From positions 126,095,731 to 126,159,730 of the forward strand of contig NC_134535.1 in NCBI RefSeq assembly GCF_050624435.1: a stretch of DNA of 64,000 nucleotides, in the 5' to 3' direction. The position numbers and the translations under genes are program-made. Shown here one piece after another: positions 21,610-63,710 of this stretch (position 1 is the first letter of the stretch; the number at the start of each line of letters is the position of its first letter). The notes beneath the pieces were generated by a model. It did no database searches. It had not been told where the DNA came from and was given only the letters and a program-made list of their open reading frames with translations. The DNA comes from Tenrec ecaudatus. Taxonomy: Eukaryota; Chordata; Mammalia; Afrosoricida; Tenrecidae.

Positions 21610-23800
21610 TGGCCCTAGTACCAAAAATTAAGTGGGTGCCTGCCCCTCCCCCCAGAATAATTTGTTTCAAAGGACGACATTGATTCTGCAGCTCTGGGAG
21701 AGGGATATGTCTGATCGGAGCACACGGGAGCAGATGAAAGGGGAGGAGGAGAGCGTGGGGCACAGCCTGGCCCACCAGGCCATGAGGATGATGTTCCTGA
21801 TTAGAGCAGCCAGTCCACAGAGAGGACAACATGGCTGGCCCCACTATGGGACATGACGCCCTTCACTGACCGATGGCACTACAGGGGACAGCACCAGAGA
21901 CAGTGTGGGAATTGCACCTGACCTGATCCCACCACACCAAGGCGAAGCACTGGGAGAGTGCAGCGGAACAGCAGGGGAATGGGGTGGCAGGGTCCCCAGG
22001 GAGTGCTGGGGGTGGACTTTGGGGCCAGGGCGGGGTGCCCCAACAGGTTGGACTGGAAAACACTCCTAAGGGCAAACGAATGATCCTTGAACTGACTACA
22101 AGCTTTCCTTTCTTTATGTGTTTTGTTTTGTTCTTTGTCAGTGGTTTGTTGTTGTTTTGTTGTATACTGTTGCTTTGTTTTCCTCTGTCTTGTTTTTGTG
22201 CATGGTATTATCTCCACAGGTCTGTCTAAATAAGATAGGCTGGATGAACTATCTGGAGGAAAAACAATGGGACCAACAGTTCCAGGGGGACTTGGGATAG
22301 GGGGAGGTGGGGGGTAAGGAAGTGGTGTTAACAAACCCAGGGGAAAGGGAACAACATGGGATCCAAATTGGTGGTGAGGGGGGAGCGGCAGGCCTGGTAG
22401 GGAATGATCAAGGGTAAGGTAACGTAATGAAGAGGTACAGCTGTAACCCAGGTGGGGACGGAGCATAATAGTGGGGCAGGAGGAAGGTCAAGGGAAATAG
22501 AGGAAAGAGCTAGGAGGCAAAGGGTATTTATAGAGGTCTAGACAAAGACATGTATATGGAAATATATATGAGGATGGGGAAATAGATCTATGTGCCTATA
22601 TTTATAGGTTTAGTATTGAGGTGGAGGAAGGACCTTGGTCCTCTACTCAACCACTCCCTCAATGCCTGGATACTTTCTTCTATTAAATTGGCATTCTATG
22701 ATGCTCACCCTCCCGACACAACCGCTGAAGCCAAAGCAGGTGAACAAGTAAATGTGGTGAAGAAAGCTGATGGTGCCCGACTATCAAAGGAGACAGTGTC
22801 TGGGGTCTTAAAGGCTTGAAGATAAACAAGCGGCCCTCTAGCTCAGAAGCAACAAAGCCCACATGGAAGAACACACCAACCTGTGTGATCACATGGTTCC
22901 AAAGGGATCAGTTATCAGGTATCAAAGAACTGAAAATCATATCAATAGGTGCACACCTCCATGATACGATCACTGAGGACAAACGGGTGCATAAGCAAAT
23001 GTGGCGAAGAAAGCTGGTGGTGTCCGGCTATCAAAAGAGATAGTGTCTGGGATCTTAAAGGCTTGAAGGTGAACAAGCGGCCATCTACCTCAGAAGCAAC
23101 AAAGCCCACATAGAAGAAGCACGCCAGCCTGTGCGATCACGAGGTGTCGAAGGGATCAGGTATAAGGCATCATCAAAAAAAAAAATCTTAACATAGTGAA
23201 AGAAGGGGAAAGTGCAGAGTGGAGACCCAAAGCCCATTTGTCGGCCACTGGAGATCCCCTCCCATAGCGGTCTAGAGGAGGAGATGAGTCAGTCAGGGTG
23301 CAATGTAGCACCGATGAAGAATACAGCTTTCCCCCCAGTTCCTAAATGCGTCCTCCCCTCCACCGCCAACTACCATTATCTGAATTCTACCTTGCAAGTC
23401 TGGATAGAGCAGAGGTTGTACACTGGTGCATATAAGAGCTGGAGGCACAGGGAATCCAGGGTGTATGATATACCTTCAGGACCAGGGGTGTGAGGGGCGA
23501 TACTGGGAGAGTAGAGGGTGAATGAGTTGGAAAGGGGGAACCGATTACAAGGATCTACGTGTGACCTCCTCCCTCGGGGACGGACAACAGAGAAGGGGGT
23601 GAAGGGAGATGCCGGATAGGGAAAGATATGACAAAATAATAATTTATAAATTATCAAGGGCTCAGGAGGGAGGGAGCAGTGAGGAGGGAGGGGAAAAAAG
23701 AGGACCTGATGCAAAGGGCTTAAGTGGAGAGCAAATGCTTTGAAAATGTTTAGGGCAAAGAATGTACAGATGTGCTTTATACAATTGATGTATCGTGTTA
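21610..23800 (+). mobile_element. Long L1 3' UTR copy (afrotherian family)
   Basis: This is the longest copy of the family in the window. It has the GTCTGGGGTCTTAAAGGCTT box, the GCGGCCATCTA box, the AACTGATTACAAGGATC-like box, and a 3' end that breaks off near GATGTATCG instead of reaching the usual AATAAA tail. It carries a module repeated twice inside (22683-22960 and 22961-23190). The family shares its 3' end among copies of different length, which points to LINE-type 5' truncation. Confidence 0.72.
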
Positions 23801-23879
23801 AACAGCCCAAATTGCTAACATGTTCAGCATATTTCCAACTGAAAGAATTTAAAATTTTTAAGCCTTGAGGTACAATATT

Positions 23880-25535
23880 GAAAGATTCTATGGGCAAAAT
23901 ATTGAATGGTGCAGGAAGCAGCAAAGAAGATGGAAAGAACATATAGTCACTGTATTCCAAAGATCCAGTTGACATTTTACCATTTCAGGAGGTAGCATAT
24001 GAGCAAGTACAAATGCTACCAAATGAAGAAGTTTAAACTGCACTGAAAGCATTAGCCAAAAACAAGGTTTCAGGAATTGATGGAATACCCATTGAAATGT
24101 TTCAAGAGTGATGAAGCACTTACTCATTTTTGTTAGAAAATTTGGAAAAACAATTACTTGGCCAACTGCCTTGAAGAGATCCATCTCTTTGCCCATTCCA
24201 ATGAAAGGTGATCCAACAGAACACTCAAATTATAGAAAAATATCATTGCTACCACATGCAAGTAAAATTTTGCTGAAGGTCTTCCAATAATGTTTTCAAC
24301 AGTCCATTGCCCAGAAGATGCCAGAGGTTCACGCTGGATTTAGAAGAGGACTTGGAACAAGGGATATATCACAGATGTCAGATGGATCTTGACTAAAAGC
24401 AGAGAATAAGAAAGACCAAATAAGAATGGTTGGGTTTAATTATGGTAAATATGTTAACTGGTGCTGTATTGGCTATTCAAAAGCATTCAACTGTGTGGAT
24501 CAGAATAAAAAATCCTTGAGAAGAATGGGAATTCCAGGACATTTCACTGTGTTCCTCAGGAACTTGTACATGGATCAAGAGGCAGTTATTTGGACAGAAT
24601 AAAGGGTTACTGCATGGTTTAAAATCAGGAAAAGTGTGTGTCAGGATTGTAGCCCCTCATCATATTTCTTCACTCTATATGATGAATGAATCATCAGAGA
24701 AACTGGTTTATATGAAGAAGAATGCAACATCAGGATTGGAAGAAGACTTATTAACAATCTGTGATATGCAGATGACACAACCTTACTTGATGAAAGTGAG
24801 GATGTATTGAAAGACTTACTGATGAAGATCAATGATTGAAGTCTTCAGTATGCATTACAACTCACTGTAAAGAAGACCAAAATCTTCACAACTAGACCAA
24901 TAGGTAACTTAATGATAAATGGAGAAAAGATTGAAGTTGTCAAGGATTTGGTCTTGCTGGATCCATAATCAATGTTCAAGGAAGCAACAGTCTAGAGATC
25001 AAACAATGCATTGCATTGGGCAAATCTGCTGCTGAAAACCATTTAAAGTGTTGTAACGCAAGGAGGTTACTTTGAGGACTAAGGCATGCCTGACCCAAGA
25101 CATAGTATCTTCAATTGCCTCATTACATGTGAAAATTGAACATTGATTAAGGAAGATTGAAAAAAAATAGGTGCATTCGTATTATGCTGCTGGCTTACAA
25201 TATTGGAAGTCCCAAGGATTGTCCAAAGGAAAACCAAATCTGTCTTGCTAGTAGTACAGTCAGAATGCTCCTCAGATGCAAGAATGATGAAACTTTGTCT
25301 CATGTCCTTTGGATATACCGTCAAGAGAAACCTAGAGAAGGACAATTCGCTTGGTCAGTAAAACAGAGGAAGGCAATCAACAAGATGGATTGGCACAGTG
25401 ACTGCAACAATGGACTCAAACGTAAGAAAAATTGCCTGGCTGGCACAGAAGTGGGCAGTTAGTTTACCTCTGTTGAACCTAGGATCTCTCTGAGTTGGAA
25501 CCAACTCGAGAGCACCTAACAATAATAACAGCAAT
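23880..25535 (+). mobile_element. RTE/BovB-type LINE fragment with reverse transcriptase
   Basis: In changing frames the DNA reads like an RTE reverse transcriptase: SGIDGIPIEMF near 24075, HAGFRRGLGT near 24330, the catalytic YADDT at about 24765-24780, and a 3' domain ending near CGTAAGAAAAATTGCC. It closes with an AAT-rich tail (AACAATAATAACAG). Stops and frameshifts are common, so it is dead. The 5' half of the element is missing. BovB-like RTEs (RTE1_LA) are abundant in afrotherians. Confidence 0.85.
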
Positions 25536-25544
25536 CAAGGACAT

Positions 25545-26040
25545 GTACCAAGAAGTAGCCAAAGATGACACTTGCATGGGTAAGAAGCACATGAGGAAAT
25601 GCTTGCAATCACTAGCCACCAAAACAATGATCTAATATCACCTTACACCCACAACAATAGCCCAATTTAAAAAAACAGAGCAACAAATGCTGGAGAAGTT
25701 GTGACGAGATTGGCACACACACACTGTTGGTAGGATTGTGCACGTGTACAGTGATTATGGAAAGTGATAGGCTGCTTCTTGACACAAGTGGGAATACAAT
25801 ACCATGTGACTCAGCAATACCTCTGCTGGGCACACGGACCCCAAGGAAGTAAGAGGCAGAGCATGAAGTGACATATCCTCCCCCTAGTTCATAGTAGCAC
25901 GGTTCACAATAGCAAGAGGTTGCAAACAGCCCAAATGCCTATCAGTTGAAGAATGTATACAGAAACACCTGTTTGCTCATACAATATAATACTATGCACC
26001 CCTAAATAATTAGTGATGAAATCATAAAATACTCGTGGCA
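25545..26040 (+). mobile_element. Old L1 3' UTR fragment
   Basis: CAATGATCTAATATCACCTT, GCTGGAGAAGTTGTGACGAG and CATAGTAGCACGGTTCACAA are L1 3' UTR phrases. The fragment lies between the RTE fragment and the L1 at 26.0 kb. Confidence 0.7.
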
Positions 26041-26044
26041 TGGA

Positions 26045-27540
26045 TCGATTTGTAAACCATTATACTGGGTCAGTACTGCATTGGGAGCTGACACCTGGCC
26101 GCTGGTGTGATCTTGCCTGCAATAGTAATCCCACCCTGCATCTGTGGAACCCTACATCACGCAGGCACACCACCCCCACTAAATTGAGGAAGAGTAGGAA
26201 TTCCTCCAGCCCCGTGGACAGGTGATCAAATCTCAGTTATCTCCTTAATTACCACTCTATTTCTTCTCCTTTATTCTCTCGCCCTTCTTTCTATCTTTCC
26301 CACCACAATCGGTCTCAACAAGTTCAGGTGTGCTTTGGTTTTGTTTGTTTTTTCTCTCTTTCTTTCTTCTTTTTACCTCTTTCCCCCCCCCCCTTTTTTT
26401 CCCTCATTCTCCTCTTCTCTCCCTCTCTTTCCTATCATACACCAATACTGGCTTCCAGGTCACTAACCTCCGCCTAGGGCAAATCAACCCAAACAGCAGG
26501 GGGAACTCTAGCCTGCCCTCTGTAGGAGTGCTACACACAACAGGAGGCAGCTGGGACAGCTCTCTATAGCATGCTGTGCTGCTGAGGAAACATCCATCAG
26601 ACTTCTAAGATGATCTCACCAACTAGAGAAATTCCGCCCAGCACCACTGGCTAACTACATTAAAAGGGCACACCAACCTGCCATCATGGGGCAGGGTTTA
26701 AACCCTTCTGGCCCCACAGTCAGGTAATCAGGGATCATCTATCTCTTTATTCTGTAGTTCCTCCTCTTTCTACCCTCTTTACCATCACAGCCAATCTTAG
26801 TGTGCACAGTTGAGCTTTTTCCTCTTCTTTCTCTTTATTCTCTTTTTCTTTCTTTCTTCTCTCTTTCTTCCTTCTCTTCTCTTCTCTCTCTGCTTTTATG
26901 ATTCTCTCCTCTCCCTCTCTTTCCTTCCACATGCCACTGCTGGTTTCCAGACCCCTACCCTCTGCCTAGGGCAACAATGCCCAACCAGTGGGGAGAGATA
27001 CAGCCAACCCCCTGAGACAGTGAGCACACAGCATGACATGGGGTTCAACTATCTACATTTTTTAATTTTCCCTCCTTTGCTTTCTTTTTTCCATGTTCTT
27101 TTCTTTTTGCTCTTCTTACACTTTTTCTTCCTTTTTCCTCTTCTTCTATCTCTTAGCTCTTTCCTGCCACAAACTCGGCAGATTCAGTTCTACTTTTTGT
27201 TTTATTACTTATTTATTTTTACTGTTTTCATTTCTGTTCATTCTGTGAATTTTAGTTGTGTGAGTGGGTCTTATTTTGCTTGGCATTGTTGCTCCAGTCT
27301 TTCTTATATTCCTTCTCTTTTTCCTCCACTCCCTCTCTCCTTTCACAAGCCACTAGGGGCCTCCAGGCCACTCCCCTCCACCGAAGCAACTCTGAAGGCC
27401 CAACAGGGGGAGCTCCCACCGTCATTTGTTGGCTTTGAACTTGGGGAAATCACGCCGGTCCTCTTCATACACCAGGCAACAGGGTGTTCTTTCCTTCAAA
27501 CAGTGGGGGGAACTCCAGCCTAAACCATGAGGCCCTATAA
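26045..27540 (+). repeat. Tandem monomer-like units in the L1 5' UTR
   Basis: The units begin near 26220 (CAGGTGATCA) and 26722 (CAGGTAATCA), about 500 bp apart. Each runs through a CTTT/CCTT tract, a CTGGTTTCCAG-like box and a GCCTAGGGCAA box. A truncated unit lies before 26220, and another diverged unit follows from about 27040. This resembles the monomer arrays of rodent L1 promoters. Confidence 0.6.
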
Positions 27541-27989
27541 GTGACTGTGGGAAACTCCTGCCAAACACTGGTGGCGCTCCATGCTACTGCGGGAACATCA
27601 CCCAACCTCCAATGTGATCTCTCAGTCTATAATAATACCTCCTGACAGCTACAGAGCTCTACACCAAGGAGGGTACATGCCCTTCTCGGCATTCCAATTG
27701 CACATGAAAACTCCACAGGCCACCCGAGAAGTACAAGGAACCATGAGGCCTACTTAGAGATCAGCCAGTGAAGCTATGCCCTCGTGAGCCGAGCCCACAA
27801 CAACCCAACCAGCGTCACATGAGAAGACTATCCAACTCACATTCAATATAATAAAAAACTGAATGGCTAGGGCAAGAGTGAAAACAAGGGATATAGCGAT
27901 AACCTGACCCCTCAGTATAGCTACTGGCAGGTAGTTCATAGAAGCACTCATATGAATCCCCCAAGAGAGAGCCCAGTGCTTTTAGATTC

Positions 27990-28838
27990 TAGAAGATGTC
28001 ACCAGGCTCCTTTAAAACAACATGTAAACAGCAACCAGGTCTAACCACTCGAAAGGAAAAGCAATAAAAACAGAAGGCAATGCTGGAAGAAGTCATGAAC
28101 CTAACAATATGCATAGAAGAAGAATATATTGACCTGCCACAGAAAGGAATTTTCAGAATGATGTCTGGAGTCAAACAGGATGTGAGGGACGCAATGCAGA
28201 AAAAGGATGAAATGATAGAGGATATAAAGGCAACTGCCAAAGCAAAATACAAGATTTAAGGGAGGAAATAACAAAATCCAGTGGCAAATTGACAGACTTT
28301 GTCAACAGACTTGAGGAGGCAGAAAATCACACCAGTGACCGAGAGGATAACCAAGCAGACCTCAACAAAGGGGAAAAGCAGTTAAATAAGGCAATGAGAG
28401 AAGCTGAAGAAAACTTGAGATCTATGTCTGATGCTATGAGGAGGAACAATATTAGAAAAATTGGACTACCATAAAAAGACACAATAAACAAGTCAACAGG
28501 GAAAATAGCAAGGAAATTATTAAAGGAAACCTTCCCCAGATTAATAAATGAAAAATCAGGAAACCATTCAGGAGGCTGAAAGAACACCAGACAGACTGAA
28601 TCCCGAGAAGTCACCAAGACACATAATTGTCAGATTATCCAACTATGAAGAAAAGGAGAAGATTATAAAAGCAACTAGGGAAAAGCAAGCAGTCACATAT
28701 AAAAGCACCCCAATAAGAGCATGTTCAGACCTATCAGTGGAAACGAAGAAGAGGAGGGAATGGAGTAACATATTTCCAAAAATTGAAGGGAAACAACTCA
28801 AACCCAAGAATACTTTACCCAACCAAATAATCTATTAA
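27990..28838 (+). pseudogene. L1 ORF1 remnant
   Basis: Fragments in different frames match L1 ORF1p. A coiled-coil-like stretch (VNRLEEAENHTSDREDN) comes first, then an RNA-binding part with NIRKIGLP, and a C-terminal part with RRPHIIV-like RHIIVRLS, EKQAVTYK and KRREWSNIF. Two frameshifts (near 28475 and 28550) and earlier stops break it. Confidence 0.82.
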
Positions 28839-29139
28839 GAAAGATGGAGAAGTCAGAGTCTTCCAAGACAAGGACAACCTCAAAGAATACATAAAAAGAA
28901 ACACAAGCCTATAAAAGTTTCTTGTTGATCCAGTATGCACAGAAGAACAACATTCACCACGGATAAATAAGAGACCATCACATAGAAAAACTCCACCCAC
29001 AGGGTGGCAAAGAGAAAACAGTACCCATGATTGCATTGGTTGAATAGTAGAAAGAAGGCAAACATAAACCACACACACAACATAAGAGATAAGTTGGGTA
29101 GGTAGGAAAATACCCAACACAAAAGGTATAAGATGACAT

Positions 29140-29720
29140 CACAGAGTTCACAGATGGATGTAATAACACTGAATATCAATGGCCAGAACTCAGGCATTAA
29201 AAGGCAGAGGCTAACAGATGAGATCAGAAACATAACCCATCGATCTGCTGCCTACAGAAGACACATCTCAAGCTTGCAGACAAAAACAATTTCAGAATTA
29301 AACTCTGGAGAAAAATGTGCCAAGAAAATGGCACTGCAAAAAAAAACCAGGGATAGGGATCTTAATATCTGACAAAATTGATCTCAAGATACAGGCCATA
29401 ACAAGAGACAAGGAGGGGCACTAGATAATGCTCAAGGGAACAACAGACCAAGAACCAGTTAGCATAATAAATATATACACGCCAAATGGGAGACCCATGA
29501 AATTTATAAATCAAAGATGACAAAAGAAATCACAGGCTCAACCATTATAATTGATAACTTTAATACACAACTTTCTGAAAAAGACAGATCACTGAGAAAT
29601 AAACTCAACAAGGAGGCTAAAGATCTAAACAGCAAAATTGGATGACTTGATAGATTATTTCAGAGCTTTCCAGACAAATAAAACTTGAATAAATTGTAGT
29701 ACATAGAGACAATACAGACA
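29140..29720 (+). pseudogene. L1 ORF2 endonuclease remnant
   Basis: ITLNINGQNSGIKRQRLTDE is the classic start of the L1 endonuclease domain. The frame breaks at about 29370 with further stops. The reverse transcriptase is missing because the element ends near 29720. Confidence 0.8.
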
Positions 29721-29734
29721 TCTCTCTCAAACTA

Positions 29735-29965
29735 CTGTGCCATAAGGCTGGAAGTTAACAGAAGGATGGTGAAGTCTTTCTGCTGCCTTAATACTTGACA
29801 TATAAAGATATGCACATGAACCTATATCATTATCATTATATATATTCGTACATTTACATATATACATGCCTATATTTATATCTCTATAAATGTCTTTTGC
29901 CTCGTAGTTCTTTCCTTTATTTACTTTTACTTTCCTCCTGTCCAGGGGACAGGCTTTGACAAAAC
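29735..29965 (-). mobile_element. L1 3' UTR fragment, reverse orientation
   Basis: TCTATAAATGTCTTTTGCCT, followed by GTAGTTCTTTCC and CTTTCCTCCTGTCC, is the inverse of the family's AGGAAAGAACTAGGAGGC box. It abuts the broken end of the L1 at 29730. Confidence 0.6.
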
Positions 29966-30741
29966 GACAATGCACCTGCTCACACAGCCATCTCAGTGTG
30001 CCAATTTGGGGCAAAAACCAGCATGCCTCTCTATAAATACCCCACTTATTTTGCTTTTCTAGAAATCCCAGTCTAAAACATTTAGTATTTAGAGTGATTC
30101 TAGAAAAAATGGTAAGGATTAATTTTCTAAATAGATTTTCAAGTTTATTAGTCTCCAAGATATGGATGGTTCTTCTAGGAAAAAAAATCATGGCATGAAA
30201 TGATGTTAACCCCAAATTTTAGATCCTTTTCCTGAATCAAGGCATTCAATTAATAATCACTTTGGTAAATAATGGGACATGAAATTTGACACAGAAAGTG
30301 AAACCTTTGGGAATGGAGGAATAGCTGAGAAAGAGAAAAGGAAGTTATAAGGCAAGACTTTTGTTATTTTCACTCTATAAAAAATGAGAACTGCTGTACC
30401 CACCTCACCTACCCACACACTTTGAACCTAACTGCTAGGTTTGGGTAGAATGTGGAATATTCTGAATTATTCTCTGAACATTTCATAAGTTAGTCTTCCT
30501 AAGAGCAAATGCTACGTGTAAGACAAGATTCCAGAGTTTCATGATATGCAGGGAAAGCACAAACATTGCTGTACATGAAGAAAGAATGAATGGGGTCTGT
30601 GGAGAGGTAATATACTGAGATTTCAAGTGAGAAATCACATTGGGAAAGGCATTTGGATGAAGACTGACCTTTCTCTGGTTAAAAGGGATGAATGTTACTA
30701 AATCCTTAAGAGACCAACACTGGGTTGAGAAACTAAGAGTA

Positions 30742-30747
30742 TTTATT
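30742..30747 (-). other. Polyadenylation signal AATAAA for the WC1-like gene
   Basis: AATAAA on the minus strand lies 107 bp beyond the stop codon, which gives a short 3' UTR. The same hexamer sits at the matching place in the duplicated block (3627-3632). The assignment is by position only. Confidence 0.5.
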
Positions 30748-30853
30748 ATGATTTTTTTCAGCATTACAATAATGGAGAAAACAGAATACATGCTTATTTG
30801 GGGAAACAAAATATAAACGGTTCTTCACTGATATAATTGTTCTGCAAACAGCA

Positions 30854-60606
<29,753 letters not shown>

Positions 60607-60714
60607 CCTGAGCCCCTTGCCGGCGAGTTCACCCCTGCTACCATAAAAAACAGCAGACAACAAAACTGTGAGGGGTTCTCAGGAACTGACAAAGGTTTAG
60701 CAGGGTGGGAGGGG

Positions 60715-60722
60715 AATATATA
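60715..60722 (-). promoter_or_regulatory. TATA-like box of the WC1-like gene
   Basis: TATATATT on the minus strand lies 109 bp upstream of the ATG in exon 1, so transcription would start near 60690. The inverted CCAAT (ATTGG) upstream lies 33 bp away. The second promoter at 16.75 kb has the same arrangement. Confidence 0.6.
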
Positions 60723-60754
60723 GGCACATCCCCTTACGCCCTCTATATCTAGAG

Positions 60755-60759
60755 CCAAT
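60755..60759 (-). promoter_or_regulatory. Inverted CCAAT box (ATTGG) of the WC1-like gene
   Basis: ATTGG on the minus strand lies within TCTCTATTGGCTC. This is a candidate NF-Y site by sequence. The 33-bp distance from the TATA start is the same in the paralogous promoter. Confidence 0.5.
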
Positions 60760-62309
60760 AGAGACCCTTTTTACCTTCTCAGAAGCTATTGAAGACTTTA
60801 ATCTACCACCTTCTGAAGCTCAAGCACCAATTAGAGGCTGGATCTCACATATCTCCTTATATGAGCAGCACAGCCTTTGACATCATATTTCCTTAGGTCC
60901 CTCAGAAGAAGCCCCATGAACTGGTCCCACGATTCCGGTCCCTGTAGTCAGGGCTGGTGGGCTGCATCCAACAGCATAAGTGGCCGTCTCCCCACAAAAG
61001 CCCAGCTCTCTGGCTGATTGGCATGCCTGCGAGAGCCTTCTGGGGGAGGGTCCTGGGATCAGTTGACTCTCATCTCCGGGCCTGCAGGACAAGTATGGTG
61101 CCGTTCCCCTTGGTTCTTCCCTGTGGCTCGGCTCACAACTGAAGCTGACCCACAAGAAGGCTTGAATTATAAGAATAAGTATCAAGTCGGCAGAAAAAAG
61201 GAAACTGGCTGCTTAGAAATAGACAGGTGAATGTACAGGGAGGTAGGTGGAAATTATCGATCGGTGGAGGGTGCGTGCTTTTTCCATCTCAGTATGGTCT
61301 TCCTCCTCTTCTCTGTTTAGTCTGGAGGCTGTGCACCAGGAGCACAGACGTGTTCATAATGACAAGGGGCTTTGATGAAACTTAACTTTAGTCTCTCCTG
61401 GGGATCTTTTGTACCCCCTAAAACCACTTTGTCAAGCCCACTAGGATGAGTCTAGTCTACAAGGTATTCACAAAACAAACCTCCTTTACTCTGTTCTCTG
61501 GGAGCCAACCCTCCTGCTCCGAGTGCCAGGCTGATGGCCAGGCTTCAGCAATCTCCCAGCTTCAGTGCCCTCCAGGGCTGCCCTCCTCCTCCTCCACTCT
61601 CTCCCCCAGGATAAGCCAGTTGACTGACTCACTTGCCCCATTTTCTTCCCAGGAGGTTTGACCCCAAATCCATCTCATCCTTGCTGTCTCTAATTCATAT
61701 GCTGATCCTCTCTTCATTTTTAATGGCTTTTATTATCTGTCCCATGAGAGAGCAAAAACAGTGATAGAAATAACAAATATTCATAGAGTATGACTGCTGA
61801 CTGAAGTAAACTGTGAGTTACTGAGTACAGGGTGTCACACCAACAGTACTGAGCACAGTCTGCATTTACTAAGCATATAAGCCGTGGACCATAGGCTGGC
61901 AATAAAAGAAAGAATAATACAAACACTACTCCTGGCATCCTAGTGTTTGCTGGCAGTGAAAGATGTTCTATAAATAATTAGATATAAAATTGTTCCATTA
62001 CAAATGTGAAAAACTATAAAGGAAACATACTGAGTAGCTATAGGGGTTGTAACTGTAGAAGTGAAGGTTGTAATGGTGGACTTCAAGAAAGCTGAACCGA
62101 GTCAGAGAAAAGTTCTCTTCAGAAGGGATATTAGTGGATGCCTAGTGAATGTATTGGGATTTTCCCGGAAATGCCAGTCCCCCAACCCACACTCATGGCC
62201 CTGCCCTAGAGTGTTTCATTTCTAGTAACTGCCCCCTCTCTGAGTTTCTGCAAATGTCTGTTCTGATCTCCTAATCCTTGCTCTCACTTCAGCCACAAAA
62301 ACCCATTGT
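60760..62309. other. Upstream flank of the WC1-like promoter
   Basis: The part at 60.76-60.90 kb shares short blocks with 16.80-16.92 kb (upstream promoter homology). Farther out I see no gene or clear repeat until the LTR at 62315. Confidence 0.45.
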
Positions 62310-62314
62310 CTTAA

Positions 62315-62837
62315 TGAGGTAGTTAGTGTATTGTGCCAATCTGGCCAATAAACACATGTGGGGGTAATTGAAGGGTGGAGGGATTAATGGCTCAATGAGC
62401 CTCACCTTTCTGGTTTTTGTGTCTCTTGGTCTCTCATGGTTGGACCCGGGTGCAGCTGCCTTAGCCAGTTCCCTGCTTCAACTGACAAGGCTCACTTCCT
62501 GCAAGACATCCTTGAGGAGAAGCCACATGGATCTACCCCGATGCAGCCCTGGGTGCTGGAGCACCCATGTGGAGACCCCTGCCACCGCTGAGATGCTTAC
62601 ACATTCACTGACTCGGCTTTTCTCCTGAAGTTGACATCATTGCCTCTGCTTTGTGAGATGGAGGAGGACTTTGTGGATTGGTGTTCGACATATGGGTTAA
62701 TGGGTTAATGTTGGAGTTGTGGGCTTGGGAAGCACTGAGTTGGGATGTTTTCTTGATGTGAACTTACCCTTTATATAAAACTCTCTTATACATGAGTTTC
62801 TGTGGATTTGTTTCTCTAATATACCCAGACTAACACA
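62315..62837 (+). mobile_element. ERVL-type solo LTR with perfect target duplication
   Basis: The LTR runs from TGAGGTAGTTAGTGTATTGT to ACCCAGACTAACACA. CTTAA occurs directly on both sides (62310-62314 and 62838-62842). This is the cleanest member of the family here and sets its TG...CA ends. Confidence 0.8.
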
Positions 62838-63399
62838 CTTAACATAGTCCATAAAAAAACAATCTCCTACCTCCTCCTTTAGTGTGTAACCTCTGATGGC
62901 TTAAAAGCTCATGAGAAGCCATTTAAGGTACAACGATTGGTCTTTACAGGTCCAGATGGAAAGAAGAGTGGAGGAGGTCAATGATACACGGAAACAATTA
63001 GTCAAGAGAGCTGATGAAACATACAAACATCAGTCTCCACAATCCCACAGACTAGAGCGTGACGGCTCTATGCAAGCACTCATCTGAAAGGGTCACAGTA
63101 GAAGGTCCTGGGTGGCATTGGGGAGAAATGTGAAGCAAAGCTCAAAATCAAAGAAGAGACCAGGCTTACTTGTCAGATACAGACTAGTGGAACCCCCTAG
63201 ACTATGGCCCTTTGCCACAGTTCGGCCAAACAATGAATAGGTCTCTAAGGGGAAGAGTAACAGTAGAGAGTAGGCACACCTTAGAAAAGCCAGCTGCTTG
63301 AGCTCAAAGGGCAGCACTTAGCCATGGGCAACACCCAGAAGCGTTTGAAAAGAAGGAATGGAAACGCACAACCTAAGGTGGAAGTGGCATAAAGAACGG

Positions 63400-63710
63400 T
63401 GATGATTAAGGTGTTGCATCATCTTGGCTGGGCCATAACTCTCAGTGGTTTGGTGGTCATGATGCAGGTATTCTCTCTTGATGACATCTGATATGATGTA
63501 ATTACTTCCATGATGAAACAGATTATGAGCAGCCAATCAATTGGAAGGGAGTTTTTTCAAGGGTGCAACCTGCTTCCAATAGATATGGTCATTCTGGCAA
63601 AGCTCATTTGTCTTCAGTTGGATCTAGATCCTGCATCTGTCTCATCCTCTGGCCTCTTGGATTCTTTCCCGCGACATCCAGAAGCCTGCCACTGATCTGC
63701 CGATAAATGA
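63400..63710 (+). repeat. LTR-like dispersed repeat
   Basis: GGTCATGATGCAGGTATTC, CTGATATGATGTAATTAC and CAGCCAATCAATTGGAAGG parallel the sequence at 2040-2150. Confidence 0.4.

Larger units (their letters stand above)
26045..29730 (+). mobile_element. Decayed L1 retrotransposon with 5' UTR, ORF1 and the start of ORF2
   Basis: The order is a pyrimidine-rich repeated 5' UTR (26045-27980), ORF1 remnants (about 27990-28840) and the ORF2 endonuclease start (about 29140). The L1 sequence stops near 29730 inside ORF2, where an inverted L1 3' UTR fragment begins. An internal break therefore removed most of ORF2. Frameshifts and stops make the element inactive. Confidence 0.85.

Noticed and set aside
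21879-22466. 195-codon minus-strand open frame
   Set aside because: It is antisense to the long L1 3' UTR copy. Low-complexity Pro, Ser and Gln content comes from the repeat.
23376-23975. 199-codon minus-strand open frame
   Set aside because: It lies antisense to an L1 3' UTR copy and the RTE start, and its Pro/Ser/Leu-rich translation recurs at every copy of the repeat (for example 9230-9601).
26810-27523. 237-codon plus-strand open frame rich in Phe, Leu and Ser
   Set aside because: It arises from the pyrimidine tracts of the L1 5' UTR, which have few stop codons. It has no protein domain.
28815-29233. Minus-strand frames with many Cys and Leu
   Set aside because: They are antisense to the L1 ORF1-ORF2 junction.
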